From an uncultured Duodenibacillus sp. (GTDB lineage Bacteria > Pseudomonadota > Gammaproteobacteria > Burkholderiales > Burkholderiaceae_F): 64,000 nucleotides of DNA. The position numbers and the translations under genes are program-made. The stretch lies in the NCBI GenBank assembly GCA_944388865.1, contig CALXKM010000043.1:52529-116528 (forward strand), given 5' to 3'. Shown here in pieces: positions 44,552 through 54,721 of the stretch (position 1 is its first letter; the number at the start of each line of letters is the position of its first letter). The notes under the pieces are model-generated. The model had not been told where the DNA came from and made no database searches. It saw only the letters and a program-made list of their open reading frames with translations.

Positions 44552-45054
44552 TGCAAATGGAATCCAGACACATTCTTTCCGTTCTCATTGAGAACGCCTC
44601 CGGGGCGCTGAGCCGCGTCGTGGGACTCTTTTCAGCGCGCGGCTACAACATTGAGTCGCTCACCGTGGCACCCACAGAAAATGAGGGCATTTCGCGCATG
44701 ACCATCGTAAGCGTGGCCGATGACGTCACGATGGAGCAGATCACCAAGCACTTGAACCGTCTCATTGAAGTCGTCAAGGTTTACGATTTGATGGAAAACG
44801 ACTATGTCGAGCGCGAGCTGATGCTCGTTAAAGTAAGAGCCATCGGACGCGACCGCGACGAGATGCTGCGCGTCTCGGAGATCTTTCGCGCCCGCGTCGT
44901 CGACGTCAACGACAAGAGCTACACGATCGAGGTGACGGGAAACCGCGCCAAGCTCGATGCCTTTCTTGCCGCCATCGACCGCAGCCTCATTCTTGAGACC
45001 GTTCGCACGGGCGCAAGCGGCATTGCCCGCGGCGAACGCATTCTGAGGCCGTAA
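44551..45054 (+). CDS. ilvH: Acetolactate synthase, small (regulatory) subunit
   Basis: The 167-residue protein has an N-terminal ACT domain (RHILSVLIENASGALSRVVG, RGYNIESLTVAPTE) and a C-terminal IlvH domain (VERELMLVKVRA, ILETVRTGASGIARG). It activates the catalytic subunit and confers valine feedback. AGGAGG precedes it. The ATG at 44551 overlaps the ilvI TGA (TGATG), so translation is coupled; ATG 44557 is an alternative. Confidence 0.95.
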   Translation: MQMESRHILSVLIENASGALSRVVGLFSARGYNIESLTVAPTENEGISRMTIVSVADDVTMEQITKHLNRLIEVVKVYDLMENDYVERELMLVKVRAIGRDRDEMLRVSEIFRARVVDVNDKSYTIEVTGNRAKLDAFLAAIDRSLILETVRTGASGIARGERILRP

Positions 45055-45118
45055 ACCGATTAAAACGCATTTTTCATTAGTTGTTTCACCACCATTGCCG
45101 CAATCACGTGCGGTCTAA

Positions 45119-46153
<1,035 letters not shown>

Positions 46154-46182
46154 TGCCCAGAGCCCTGAGCTCATTGTGAAAA

Positions 46183-46220
46183 AGCCGCCGAGTCCATGAG
46201 GATTTCGGCGGCTATTCTTT
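46183..46220 (+). terminator. Intrinsic terminator of ilvIHC
   Basis: AGCCGCCGA and TTCGGCGGCT pair over nine to ten bp and are followed by ATTCTTT, 30 bases after the ilvC stop. Confidence 0.8.
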
Positions 46221-46276
46221 AAGACAAAGAATCAACTTTAGTCTTTCGCTATCGATGTAACTGCAATTTAGTCCTT

Positions 46277-46966
46277 TTAGGATAGTTTCCCAAAATTCTT
46301 AAACAGTCCAGCACTATTAGAAAGCAGTGCCGTTGTGTAGGGCACAACCTTGCGGTCATACTCGCGATTGAGAAAAAGCGTCAGATCATCGACCGGTACG
46401 AGCCCCACGGCCTGACTTTCCCAGCCGGCAAGAACGGGCGAGCCCGTGATGCGAAGCGCCAGATAGTAGCGCGTCACCACGCGGCGCCTGACGATGTCGC
46501 ACAAGAAATGCACCGGCCGCACCAAAAGTCCTGTTTCCTCCCACGTCTCCTTGGCCGCATTTTGCGCCAGCGACAACACGGGCTCAAGCCGTCCCTTGGG
46601 AAACGAGCAGATCACGCCTCCGAAGGCATTGGTGGGGTAGACGACCCAGACACGTTGATCGGGTTCGGCCACGACGCAGCCTGAGGTTGCTCGATAGCCG
46701 GGCGGCAGCACAAAGTCAGGCTCTCCCTCGACAACGTCCGGGCACAAATCAAACCAGGGCTCGGGGCTGTCGGCAATCGAGAAGTCCTCGTCAAAGGCAA
46801 CATCATTTAAAAAATCCGGCAGCTGCGGACGGTCAGTGCGCGAGGCAATGGCTGAGCGGCGCTCGTCAAGCCAAGTCTTAAGCGAAGTCGAATCCATCGG
46901 ATTTTTAACGAGAACGCGCTCGCCGTTTTCATCTAGACAGGGATGAAAAATTTTCTTTTTCGTCAT
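46277..46966 (-). CDS. NUDIX hydrolase
   Basis: The 229-residue protein has a NUDIX domain at about residues 90-215 (CVVAEPDQRVWVVYP, then FPKGRLEPVLSLAQNAAKET and WEETGLLV). The catalytic EExG part is kept (WEETG), but the usual Arg of REUXEE is Lys and the first Glu of the box is replaced by Leu. The 85-residue N-terminal part is unlike the domain. Activity on a nucleoside diphosphate derivative is likely but not specifiable. The ATG at 46966 follows AGGG; an upstream TTG is less likely. Confidence 0.82.
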   Translation of the reverse strand: MTKKKIFHPCLDENGERVLVKNPMDSTSLKTWLDERRSAIASRTDRPQLPDFLNDVAFDEDFSIADSPEPWFDLCPDVVEGEPDFVLPPGYRATSGCVVAEPDQRVWVVYPTNAFGGVICSFPKGRLEPVLSLAQNAAKETWEETGLLVRPVHFLCDIVRRRVVTRYYLALRITGSPVLAGWESQAVGLVPVDDLTLFLNREYDRKVVPYTTALLSNSAGLFKNFGKLS

Positions 46967-47008
46967 GCGCTTTGCCCTAAAAAACAAATCCGCTTTTTTT
47001 TTCGCACC

Positions 47009-47995
47009 TTAGAAAACGTACTCCGCACGGGCTCCGAAGGAATGCATCTTATAGCCGTCGGCGCCGTCAAGATAGCGGTAGGAAAGACCGAACGCCGCAT
47101 GCTCGGCGCGTGCGGCAAGGCCGAGCGCCGCGCGCCAGTACGTGCCGTCGCTGTAAAAGGATTCATCATAGGCGGCGCCGTTGAACCTTCCAGTAGCGTT
47201 CGTGTCGCCAGCCGTAGGAATGACGGCTAGATCCACAACAGGAACAAAGTTCCAGCCCGCGGCCTCAAAAGCATAAGAGGCATTGAGGCCCACCGGGAAT
47301 TGATAGATGCGCAAATTGTCGGGCTCGCCCTGATAGTAGTTGTCCGGAGCAAGATAGGTGAGCTCGGCCTTGGCGTAGGGGACAAGAGAAAGGCTGCCGA
47401 AGTTGGCCTCGCCGCGCACCCCGATGTCGGCCGTCCACACGTCGCCGTGCATGTTGTCGTCGACCGCAGCAGGCAAGTCGCTGCCCGCAGAGCGGTACTT
47501 CACATCGCCTCTGGCGTGAAGCCAGCCAAGCGAACCGAAAATGCCCACCGCGCCGAACTTTTGCTCGCCAAAGATCGTCACGCCGAAGAAGTCTGTCTCA
47601 GCTTGAGCCTTATAGCTCGCTTGAGTTGAACTGAAGGAGGAGTCTCCGTCCGAATTGGCATAGGTATAGACGACGCCAAAAAAGGTGTCGCCTTTTTTGA
47701 TGTCGGCGCCAAGATTGACGGCATACATGTCGTTGTCCCAGCCCATGGCTCCGGAGACAGCCGTATCGGACTCAGAAACCGCACCCTTAAGATCAAGCCA
47801 GATGCTGCCGCCGTCTTCCCGAGTGCCGCGCATGTGCTCGACGGCGCGTTCATCAACGCTTTCGCGCACAAGCTTTGATACGTCGACAAAGGAAGCGGCC
47901 GCGCCCGAGGCTACCCATGAATCGGCCTGCGCAGAAAAGCTTGCAAGCGAGGCACCAAGAACGGCAAAAGCCGCAGCAATTCGTTTACCGGACAT
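47009..47995 (-). CDS. Stand-alone outer-membrane beta-barrel (autotransporter-type barrel)
   Basis: The 328-residue protein has a signal peptide (SGKRIAAAFAVLGASLASFSAQA, about 24 residues, cleavage after AQA) and a barrel of alternating strands (VSGAMGWDNDMYAVNLGADI, TFFGVVYTYANSDGD, YWRAALGLAARAEHAAFGLS, SFGARAEYVF). The C-terminal Phe is the outer-membrane insertion signal. It looks like an autotransporter translocator domain without a passenger, as seen in several Sutterellaceae-type genomes (from memory). It may be a porin-like or adhesive protein. The ATG at 47995 gives a proper signal peptide. Confidence 0.8.
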   Translation of the reverse strand: MSGKRIAAAFAVLGASLASFSAQADSWVASGAAASFVDVSKLVRESVDERAVEHMRGTREDGGSIWLDLKGAVSESDTAVSGAMGWDNDMYAVNLGADIKKGDTFFGVVYTYANSDGDSSFSSTQASYKAQAETDFFGVTIFGEQKFGAVGIFGSLGWLHARGDVKYRSAGSDLPAAVDDNMHGDVWTADIGVRGEANFGSLSLVPYAKAELTYLAPDNYYQGEPDNLRIYQFPVGLNASYAFEAAGWNFVPVVDLAVIPTAGDTNATGRFNGAAYDESFYSDGTYWRAALGLAARAEHAAFGLSYRYLDGADGYKMHSFGARAEYVF

Positions 47996-48283
47996 AATAT
48001 TTCGATTTTTTATATTGAAAACTACTTTCAGCATTCAAAAGACGACCGAAAAGTCTGCACGCAAACAAACCTCCGGTCGTCCGGATGATTGAATTGTACT
48101 CAAAGCACTGCACATGCCGTTGGGCCCTGCAGCCTAAAGTGAGTCATGCTCTCGTTTGTCCCATCCCGCACACCGTTTTTTCAGTACTTGGTGTTATCGT
48201 TCTGACGGCAGATACTTTGCCAAGCCAAGTCAAACAGTGCGCTGCTGCTGTTGCAGTCGTTATTTTTTGCAGGATTTCCAGCC

Positions 48284-49567
48284 ATGGACAGAGCAATTTT
48301 TGAAGCGATGATCAACACCCGCCGGCAACTTCATCGCCGTCCGGAAGAAGGATGGACGGAGTTTGAAACGACCTACTATATCGTTTCCAGACTCAAGACA
48401 TTGGGCTACGAAAAAATTCTCGCCGGAGCCTCCTGCATCAACAAAGAGGCTGTCCTCGGGCGCAGCGCCGAACTTGTCGCCAGAGAAAAGGAGCGCGCCG
48501 TTCAAGCCGGCGTGCCGCGCGCATTCATCGACGCCTGTGAAGACTACACAGGCGCCTTGGCCGTGCTCGAAACCGGCCGCCCGGGCCCCGTCACGGCACT
48601 TCGCTTTGACATCGACTGCGTGCTGGTCGAGGAAACCGACGATCCCGAACACGCTCCCAACAAGGGCGGCTTTGCCTCCGAACGCAAGGGACTGATGCAC
48701 GCCTGCGGTCACGACGGACACACAGCCGTGGGGCTAGCCGTTGCACGCTGGATCATTGAACACAAAGACGAACTTTCAGGCACCATCAAGCTTATCTTTC
48801 AGCCGGCCGAAGAGGGCGTGCGCGGCGCGGCCGCCATTGCCGCCTCGGGGCTTTTGGATGACGTCGACTACATTTTCGGCTCGCACTGCGGCGGCAAAGC
48901 CAAGCCGGGCGAGGTTGCGCTCGTACGCGGCGGCGTGCTTGCAAGCACCAAGCTTGACATTCGCTTCACAGGAAAAGCTTCGCACGCAGGCAACGAACCG
49001 CACAAAGGCCGCAGCGCTTTGATGGCAGCCTGCGCCGCATCGCTTATGCTTGCAGGGATCCCCCGCCACGGCGGCGGTGCCTCGCGCATTGCCGTAGGAA
49101 AAATGATTGCCGGCGAAGGCCGCAACGTCACGCCCGTGCATGCGCTCATCCAAATCGAGGTGCGAGGCGAGACGGCCGAAGTCAACGACTATATGGTCGA
49201 GAACGTCAAACACATCGTCAAGGGCGCCGCCGAGGCCTACCAGACGCAGTACGAAATTGAAAAAACGGGCGAGGCCACAACGATCATTGATCACCCCGAG
49301 ATGCAAAAACTCGTACGCGAAGCCGCACAAGCTCTTCCCGAGGTGAAAAACATCGTTGAGCTCTCCAACCCGAGCGGAAGCGAAGACTTTACGGCGCTTC
49401 TCAAGCGCGTCACGGACAAGGGAGGGCAGGGCGCGCTTTTCCGCTGGGGCTGCAGGCACAACGGGCACCATAAGTCAGACTTTGACCTGCAGGATGAACA
49501 ATCGATGCCGATTGGCTTTGGCGTTTTCTGCAATCTCGTCAAGAAAATCAACAGCGCGGCCTGCTGA
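48284..49567 (+). CDS. M20 metallopeptidase / aminobenzoyl-glutamate utilisation A-like amidohydrolase
   Basis: The 427-residue M20D-type enzyme has metal-site motifs HACGHDGHTAVGLAVA and IFQPAEEGVRGA, and a dimerisation insert (KASHAGNEPHKGRSAL). The long N-terminal form with ETDDPEHAPNKGGF resembles AbgA, which cleaves p-aminobenzoyl-glutamate, though other N-acyl amino acids are possible. AGGA at about eight bases supports the ATG at 48284. AbgB and AbgT are not adjacent. Confidence 0.88.
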   Translation: MDRAIFEAMINTRRQLHRRPEEGWTEFETTYYIVSRLKTLGYEKILAGASCINKEAVLGRSAELVAREKERAVQAGVPRAFIDACEDYTGALAVLETGRPGPVTALRFDIDCVLVEETDDPEHAPNKGGFASERKGLMHACGHDGHTAVGLAVARWIIEHKDELSGTIKLIFQPAEEGVRGAAAIAASGLLDDVDYIFGSHCGGKAKPGEVALVRGGVLASTKLDIRFTGKASHAGNEPHKGRSALMAACAASLMLAGIPRHGGGASRIAVGKMIAGEGRNVTPVHALIQIEVRGETAEVNDYMVENVKHIVKGAAEAYQTQYEIEKTGEATTIIDHPEMQKLVREAAQALPEVKNIVELSNPSGSEDFTALLKRVTDKGGQGALFRWGCRHNGHHKSDFDLQDEQSMPIGFGVFCNLVKKINSAAC

Positions 49568-49719
49568 GCCCGCACGCCTGATTTCGGCGCCGGATGTTCG
49601 TTTTTCGCAGCGCAAATTGCGCGCTTTACTCTAAGCGCGCATCCCGCATCTCTTGCGTCGAGCGCTAGAATCGGGCGCAAGACGCCTGCTTGATGCCGGT
49701 TCGCGGCAAAACTCCGATT

Positions 49720-50400
49720 ATGATAAATACCTCTTTATATTGGATTTTTCTCGTTGCCTCGGTAAGCACCATCATGTCGCCCGGTCCCGGCGTGCTTATG
49801 GTTGTGACCAACTCCATTCGCTGCGGAATCTGGCGTGCTCTGCCGGGCGTGGCCGGCTGCGCTGCAGGCACGCTTGTCGTAGCAGGCATTTCGGTCACAG
49901 GTCTGGGCGTTTTGATTGCCGCCTCTCCAACAATCTATGGAGCGGTCAAGGCCTGCGGCATTTTGTTTTTGATTTATTTGGGCTATAAGAAGTTTCGCGC
50001 CAAGCCCTTTGTCTTCAAAGTGCTTGATGCTCACATCAAAGAGGGGGCAGAAAAGCTCTCGCGCGGCCGGCAGCTCGACGATGCGCCAAGCGCTCTGAGG
50101 CTTTTCATTGAAGGCATTTTGCTTCAGATTTCAAACCCGGCGCTCATCATTTTTTATCTCTCGCTTTTCCCGCAGTGCATTGATCCGGCTCTTTCGTACT
50201 GGCCGCAGGTGATTTTGCTCTCCGTGAACTATTCGCTCATTTTGCTTGTCATTCACTCGATCTACGGCGCCATGGCTTCTGGCGCGGCTGAGCGCTTTCT
50301 GAGCGACTCGGCTTCCGTTTGGATCAACCGCGCCTCGGGCGCAGCCTATTGGCTGCTTGCGCTTGGCTTCGGCATTCCGATGATGCTCGGCACAATTTGA
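49720..50400 (+). CDS. LysE/RhtB-family amino acid exporter
   Basis: The 226-residue membrane protein has five to six helices and the LysE family start VASVSTIMSPGPGVLMVVTNS, then AGCAAGTLVVAG, FLIYLGYKKFRAK and LQISNPALIIFYLSLFPQ. It exports amino acids or their derivatives. The ATG at 49720 gives the standard N-terminus; ATG 49693 would add nine residues. It follows the AbgA-like gene by 150 bases and may export a product of it. Confidence 0.88.
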   Translation: MINTSLYWIFLVASVSTIMSPGPGVLMVVTNSIRCGIWRALPGVAGCAAGTLVVAGISVTGLGVLIAASPTIYGAVKACGILFLIYLGYKKFRAKPFVFKVLDAHIKEGAEKLSRGRQLDDAPSALRLFIEGILLQISNPALIIFYLSLFPQCIDPALSYWPQVILLSVNYSLILLVIHSIYGAMASGAAERFLSDSASVWINRASGAAYWLLALGFGIPMMLGTI

Positions 50401-50516
50401 ACGAGCTCGCAATAAAAAAGCACTCTTGCTTTTGCGGCAAGTACCACCGCGGCTCTTGGCTTAAGCGCTGCCGCCAAGTGCCGAATTTTCAATCCAGACG
50501 AAAAATCAGCTGCCTC

Positions 50517-51029
50517 TTAAGCACCTTGAGAATCGTCCTGCGCGAAGTTTTCGAGTGCTTTCTCATCGAGCCTGCAGATCCACCAGTCTTTGAGAATGCG
50601 CGCGCCAAGCTTGCGATAGAAGTTTTGCGCCGACGTGTTCCAGTCAAGCACAACCCACTCAAAGCGCCCGCATTTTTCTTTTCGTGCAATTTCGGCCAGC
50701 CGCTGGATCATCTTTGTACCCAAACCTCTGCCTCGCGCCTGCGGCACCACGAAAAGGTCTTCCAGATAAAGGCCTTTTTTAGCCACAAAGGTCGAAAAGT
50801 TGAAAAAGTACAAAGCAAAAGCCGCAGGCTTGCGCGTTTTGGCTTCGTCGTCAACTTCCCAGGCCAGAAGACAGTGCGCTGCGGGAGTCTCGCAAAAGAG
50901 CGAGCGGCGAATTTTCTCTGGCGTTGCCTCGCATTGATCGGCAAGCTTTTCGTATTGCGCCAAAGCATGGATGAGCTCGCTGACGACGGCGCAGTCTTCT
51001 TCGCGGGCTGAAACGATGTCGTAGTGCAT
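50517..51029 (-). CDS. GNAT acetyltransferase, spermidine/diamine-acetyltransferase-like
   Basis: The 170-residue GNAT protein has the SSAT pattern: HALAQYEKLADQCEATPEKI near the N-terminus, AAFALYFFNFSTFVAKKGLYLEDLFV across the middle strands, the acetyl-CoA loop ARGRGLGTKMIQRLA, and WVVLDWNTSAQNFYRKLGA. It probably acetylates a small amine such as a diamine. GAGGAA lies about ten bases before the ATG. It is divergent from cobB. Confidence 0.87.
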   Translation of the reverse strand: MHYDIVSAREEDCAVVSELIHALAQYEKLADQCEATPEKIRRSLFCETPAAHCLLAWEVDDEAKTRKPAAFALYFFNFSTFVAKKGLYLEDLFVVPQARGRGLGTKMIQRLAEIARKEKCGRFEWVVLDWNTSAQNFYRKLGARILKDWWICRLDEKALENFAQDDSQGA

Positions 51030-51195
51030 GAAAAACCGATTCCTCTTTTGACGAAAGCCTTTTGGCTGCAGCTCTCAAAACGAAAGCATCGCATGACAGC
51101 ATTGTCTGCCGCCCATGCGTCATAACCGGACGCATCTTGCGCAACAATAGCTGGTGCAAAAGCTTACATGAACCTCTTCAATAGGAGAATTTTGC

Positions 51196-52014
51196 ATGGA
51201 CGGCTGCACCAAATTCCTCAAGCTGCGCTCGCGCAAGTGGCGCAAGCCAAGACCCGTCATCGTAATTTTGTCCGGGGCAGGGCTCTCGGCCGAAAGCGGC
51301 ATTCCGACCTATCGAAACGCGGCCAACGGCTGGCAGCGGTCAGCGCCCTTGTACGCTGAAGACTTCAAGCGCGATCCTTCCGCGGTCTTTGACAACATCA
51401 ATGCGCGCATCAAGGCCTACGACAATGCCAAACCCAATCGAGCGCATTTGGCCATTGCAGGCTTTGCCAAAAAGTACAGAATGCAGGCCGACATCCTGCA
51501 CATCACGCAAAACATTGACTCGCTGTGCGAAGAGGCGGGCGACACGAGCGTCTTTCATCTTCACGGCAGCTTTCTTCAAAGCCGCTGCACGGCTTGCGGA
51601 GCCGTCTTTCCGCGTCTTCGCTTCTATGAGTTGCAAAATGTCTGTCCTGCATGCAAAGCATCCGGCGGCGTCGTGCGTCCGAACGTCGTGTTTTTCAATG
51701 AAATGCCGCTCGGCATGAACTGGATTGAGAGCGTTCTTAAGCGCGCCGACGTCTTTTTGGCCGCCGGAACCTCGGGTACGGTCTATCCGGCGGCAGGATT
51801 TGTGCATACGGCTGCAAAATACGGCTGCAGCGACCGCATTCTGGTGACGCTTGACTCACCTAGCAGAGACAATGAGGAGGGCTTGTCTTATGGAAATGTC
51901 CCTCAAATTGAGTTCACGCGCAGAATTTACGGCAGCGCCGTCTCGCTGATTCCGCAGGTACTCGAAGAGATCGGAAAAGAAATCGAAAAACGAGCGGCTA
52001 CATCGCAAAGCTGA
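51196..52014 (+). CDS. cobB: Sir2-family NAD-dependent protein deacylase
   Basis: The 272-residue sirtuin binds NAD through VILSGAGLSAESGIPTYRN, with TQNIDSLCEEAG and the catalytic His in FHLHGSF. A zinc ribbon has Cys pairs in SRCTACGAVF and NVCPACKASG, followed by VVRPNVVFFNE. It removes acyl groups from Lys residues. AGGAG precedes the ATG by about nine bases. It is a single-domain bacterial form of usual length. Confidence 0.92.
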   Translation: MDGCTKFLKLRSRKWRKPRPVIVILSGAGLSAESGIPTYRNAANGWQRSAPLYAEDFKRDPSAVFDNINARIKAYDNAKPNRAHLAIAGFAKKYRMQADILHITQNIDSLCEEAGDTSVFHLHGSFLQSRCTACGAVFPRLRFYELQNVCPACKASGGVVRPNVVFFNEMPLGMNWIESVLKRADVFLAAGTSGTVYPAAGFVHTAAKYGCSDRILVTLDSPSRDNEEGLSYGNVPQIEFTRRIYGSAVSLIPQVLEEIGKEIEKRAATSQS

Positions 52015-52033
52015 CGGCAAAAATTTCTTTTTT

Positions 52034-53137
52034 CTATTGCTCGCCGCGCAAGCCGTTGCGAGCCTGACGCCTTGCTTTTCTGAGCATTCGCACGCCGGCC
52101 AAGCTCATGGCGCCGGCCAGAATGCTCAAAACTGCCTCGACAATCCAAAGCACAACATCCAGAGCGCGCAAAAGCGATGAGGCGGCAATGGCGCTCCAGC
52201 GCTTGATGTCGTGGAGCAATTTGCGGGCCGAAACGTTTTTGAGTGCGCTCACAGCGTTGTCGCCGTATTTGGAAACTGCGAGAACTTCCTGAGCGCCTCT
52301 GCGTTGCGTCGCAGCAACGACATCGCGCCCGCCAAAGCGCAGCACGGCGCCAGCCTTGTCGCCGAATTGTTCGGCAGCCTTGATGACGCGCGGCATCTCG
52401 TCAAGGCTTCTTGATCGGCCCACAACCTCAAAGGCATTTCCAAGGTCAGAGCGCGCAGCGTAGGCTGACAACTGAGCCATAGGGCGGGCGAGTTCTTCGA
52501 AAGCGGCCTGCGCAGAACCTTTGGTGAAAAGCTTGGCGACGGTGGTTTTGAGGCTTTGCCGCAAAGGCTTGGAAATTTTTCCAGCCCGCGCGGCAACCTT
52601 GACGATGCCCATGCCGACTTTGGCAGACTGCACCAGCGGCGCCTGAGGACCAACAGAAACAGCCGTCAGGGCAAGGCCGGCTGCGGCAAGCGTAGTCGTC
52701 ACCGCATCAACTTCTTCATCTGCAACCCAGCTGCGGCCAGCGGTGATCAGATCGCGAACGTCGCTCACGCCGACGATGATGGAGGCAAGTTCAGCGGCTT
52801 TCCCATAGTCTTCGTCGCTGCTGCCCAGCAAAAAGCCTTTCAAAGTCTGCGAGGCTTTGTAGGAAAGCGAACTTCGCTTTTGCCTGGCCTCATAAAGAAT
52901 CGGTTCGAGACGAGCAGCTTCGTCGCTGCTCACCCCCGGCAAAGAGCGGTAAAACTCAACGTAGTCCTCAGCATCCTTGTAGCGCTCGGCCGCCAAGAAC
53001 ATCTGCGCATAAGCCTTGGGATTGATGAGCGCAATCGAATTGACGTAACGGTATTGCCCAAAGAAAAAATAGTGCGCCGCACCTGCCGTGCAAAGCACAA
53101 GAATAAAGAAAAAAGCAAGACGCAGCTTATGGTTCAT
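52034..53137 (-). CDS. Membrane protein of unknown function
   Basis: The roughly 367-residue protein has one N-terminal membrane helix (LRLAFFFILVLCTAGAAHYF), a helical middle part with two or three moderately hydrophobic Ala/Val/Gly-rich stretches, and a C-terminal pair of hydrophobic segments (ALDVVLWIVEAVLSILAGAM) followed by a basic tail. I recognise no family. The ATG near 53137 gives a normal membrane start; the longer frame from a TTG is Phe-rich and unlikely. It is convergent with cobB. The base count at a homopolymer near the start makes the start uncertain by a base or two. Confidence 0.7.
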   Translation of the reverse strand: MNHKLRLAFFFILVLCTAGAAHYFFFGQYRYVNSIALINPKAYAQMFLAAERYKDAEDYVEFYRSLPGVSSDEAARLEPILYEARQKRSSLSYKASQTLKGFLLGSSDEDYGKAAELASIIVGVSDVRDLITAGRSWVADEEVDAVTTTLAAAGLALTAVSVGPQAPLVQSAKVGMGIVKVAARAGKISKPLRQSLKTTVAKLFTKGSAQAAFEELARPMAQLSAYAARSDLGNAFEVVGRSRSLDEMPRVIKAAEQFGDKAGAVLRFGGRDVVAATQRRGAQEVLAVSKYGDNAVSALKNVSARKLLHDIKRWSAIAASSLLRALDVVLWIVEAVLSILAGAMSLAGVRMLRKARRQARNGLRGEQ

Positions 53138-53332
53138 CGAAAAAAGAAAAACGCCGCAAAAGAAAAAAGTATTGCTTGGCAAAGAATAACACCCAGCGAA
53201 AAAGACGCGTCGCAAATTGGGCAAGCAAAGAAAGCAACTTTTGTTGACGCGACCTGGCTATTGTTTGAAAATCCTTTGAGAGCAGCGAAATTCGGCTTGC
53301 TCTTTTCTGAATAAATTTGAGGAGCAGGAGTC

Positions 53333-54223
53333 ATGCCGTCTAAAGTTTTCTTCACCAAAACGATTGCGCCCGAAAAAGTCGTCGAGCTCTACCATGCCTT
53401 AGGCATTGAGCTTGCGGGCAAGGTTGCCGTCAAGGTGCATTCAGGCGAAAAAGGCAACCAAAATTTTCTCAAGCCTGAATTTTGGAAGCCGATGGTCGAA
53501 GCTGTCCGCGGCACGATCGTCGAGTGCAACACGGCTTACGGCGACGCCTTCGGCGGCGTGCGCGATCATACCGAGTCGCATCTGAAGCTTCTCGAAGAAC
53601 ACGGCTGGACGAAACATTTTGTCGTTGACTTGATGGACGCAGAAGGTCCTGATCTGGTCTGGCCCGTGGAAAACGGCAAGATTTTGAAGGAAAACCACGT
53701 CGGCAGAAACATCGTCAACTACGACTCCATGCTCGTGCTTGCGCACTTCAAAGGACATCCGATGGGCGGCTACGGCGGCGCTCTCAAGCAGCTTGCCATC
53801 GGCTGCGCCTCACGCGCGGGCAAAGCGCTGATTCACTCCGGCGGCGTTTCCGATGACCGCTACGAGACCTGGAAGCACCACGCCGACAGCGCTGCTTTTC
53901 CCGAAGCCATGGCCGACGCAGCCTCAAGCATCGTCGCGCACTTCAAAAACAACATTGCCTTCATCAACGTCATGAAGAATCTCTCCGTGGACTGCGACTG
54001 CTGCGTGGTTGCTGAAGATCCCTGCATGCAGGACATCGGCATGCTCGCTTCGCTTGATCCCGTCGCGATTGATCAGGCCTGCATCGATCTCGTGATGAAA
54101 TCAGACGATCCCGGGCGCGAACACTTCATGGAGCGCGTCACGAGCCGCAACGGCATTCACACGATTGAGGCTGCCGCTGAACTCGGCATGGGCTCGCGCG
54201 GGTACGAACTCTTTGAGATTTAA
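53333..54223 (+). CDS. DUF362 domain protein (Fe-S-type)
   Basis: The 296-residue protein matches the DUF362 family: VFFTKTIAPEKVVELYHALG, KVAVKVHSGEKGNQNFLKPE, NTAYGDAFGG, LVLAHFKGHPMGGYGGALKQ and a C-terminal Cys cluster CDCCVVAEDPCMQDIGMLAS. The Cys arrangement suggests a metal or Fe-S centre, typical of anaerobes. Biochemical function is not established. GAGGAG stands upstream of the ATG. It is the last core gene before the tRNA-Ser insertion point. Confidence 0.87.
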   Translation: MPSKVFFTKTIAPEKVVELYHALGIELAGKVAVKVHSGEKGNQNFLKPEFWKPMVEAVRGTIVECNTAYGDAFGGVRDHTESHLKLLEEHGWTKHFVVDLMDAEGPDLVWPVENGKILKENHVGRNIVNYDSMLVLAHFKGHPMGGYGGALKQLAIGCASRAGKALIHSGGVSDDRYETWKHHADSAAFPEAMADAASSIVAHFKNNIAFINVMKNLSVDCDCCVVAEDPCMQDIGMLASLDPVAIDQACIDLVMKSDDPGREHFMERVTSRNGIHTIEAAAELGMGSRGYELFEI

Positions 54224-54460
54224 AAAAACGCATCTGATCGAAGCCGCCAAACTGAGGGCAGGGCAGCGGCTTCTGGATTTCTCTGAAACCAAAGAGCACC
54301 AAGCAGCAGTTGTATAAGGCCTTGTGCGAGACGTGCTTTTTGGAGCAAAGCGTTCGGATAGAGCCTGTGGCCGAGCCTCTTTACAAAGCAGCATTCCTTA
54401 TATACAATGCGTAGTCTGTTGCAGGAAAAATCAAGTGCAGCAGATCAGAAAACCAGATGC

Positions 54461-54550
54461 GGAAGGGTGGCAGAGTGGTTGAATGTACCGCCCTGGAAAG
54501 GCGGCGTGTCCAATAGGGCACCGAGGGTTCGAATCCCTCCCCTTCCGCCA
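54461..54550 (+). tRNA. tRNA-Ser (GGA)
   Basis: The 90-nt tRNA has acceptor GGAAGGG paired with CCCTTCC then G and encoded CCA, anticodon arm CCGCC-CTGGAAA-GGCGG giving anticodon GGA, a long class II variable arm, and T-arm GAGGGTTCGAATCCCTC. A tyrosine recombinase follows 171 bases downstream, so its 3' end is the probable attachment site of the element. Confidence 0.97.
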
Positions 54551-54557
54551 TATGAGA

Positions 54558-54592
54558 GTCCGATACTGTTTCAAGCAGTGTCGGATTTTTAT
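54558..54592 (+). terminator. Terminator of tRNA-Ser
   Basis: TCCGATACTG and CAGTGTCGGA pair over ten bp (one G-T) with a seven-base loop and TTTTTATTTT after it, starting eight bases beyond the tRNA. Confidence 0.85.
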
Positions 54593-54721
54593 TTTGCCCC
54601 AATAAAATCAAGGGACTTCTGAGTCATCCAATCTCAGGGCATCTCAGCAGGTCTTAAGTTTTTGTGTGGTGTTTTTGGTGGGTTGGTAAAATTACCTTAA
54701 CTCTTTTGGTGGGTAATCAAT

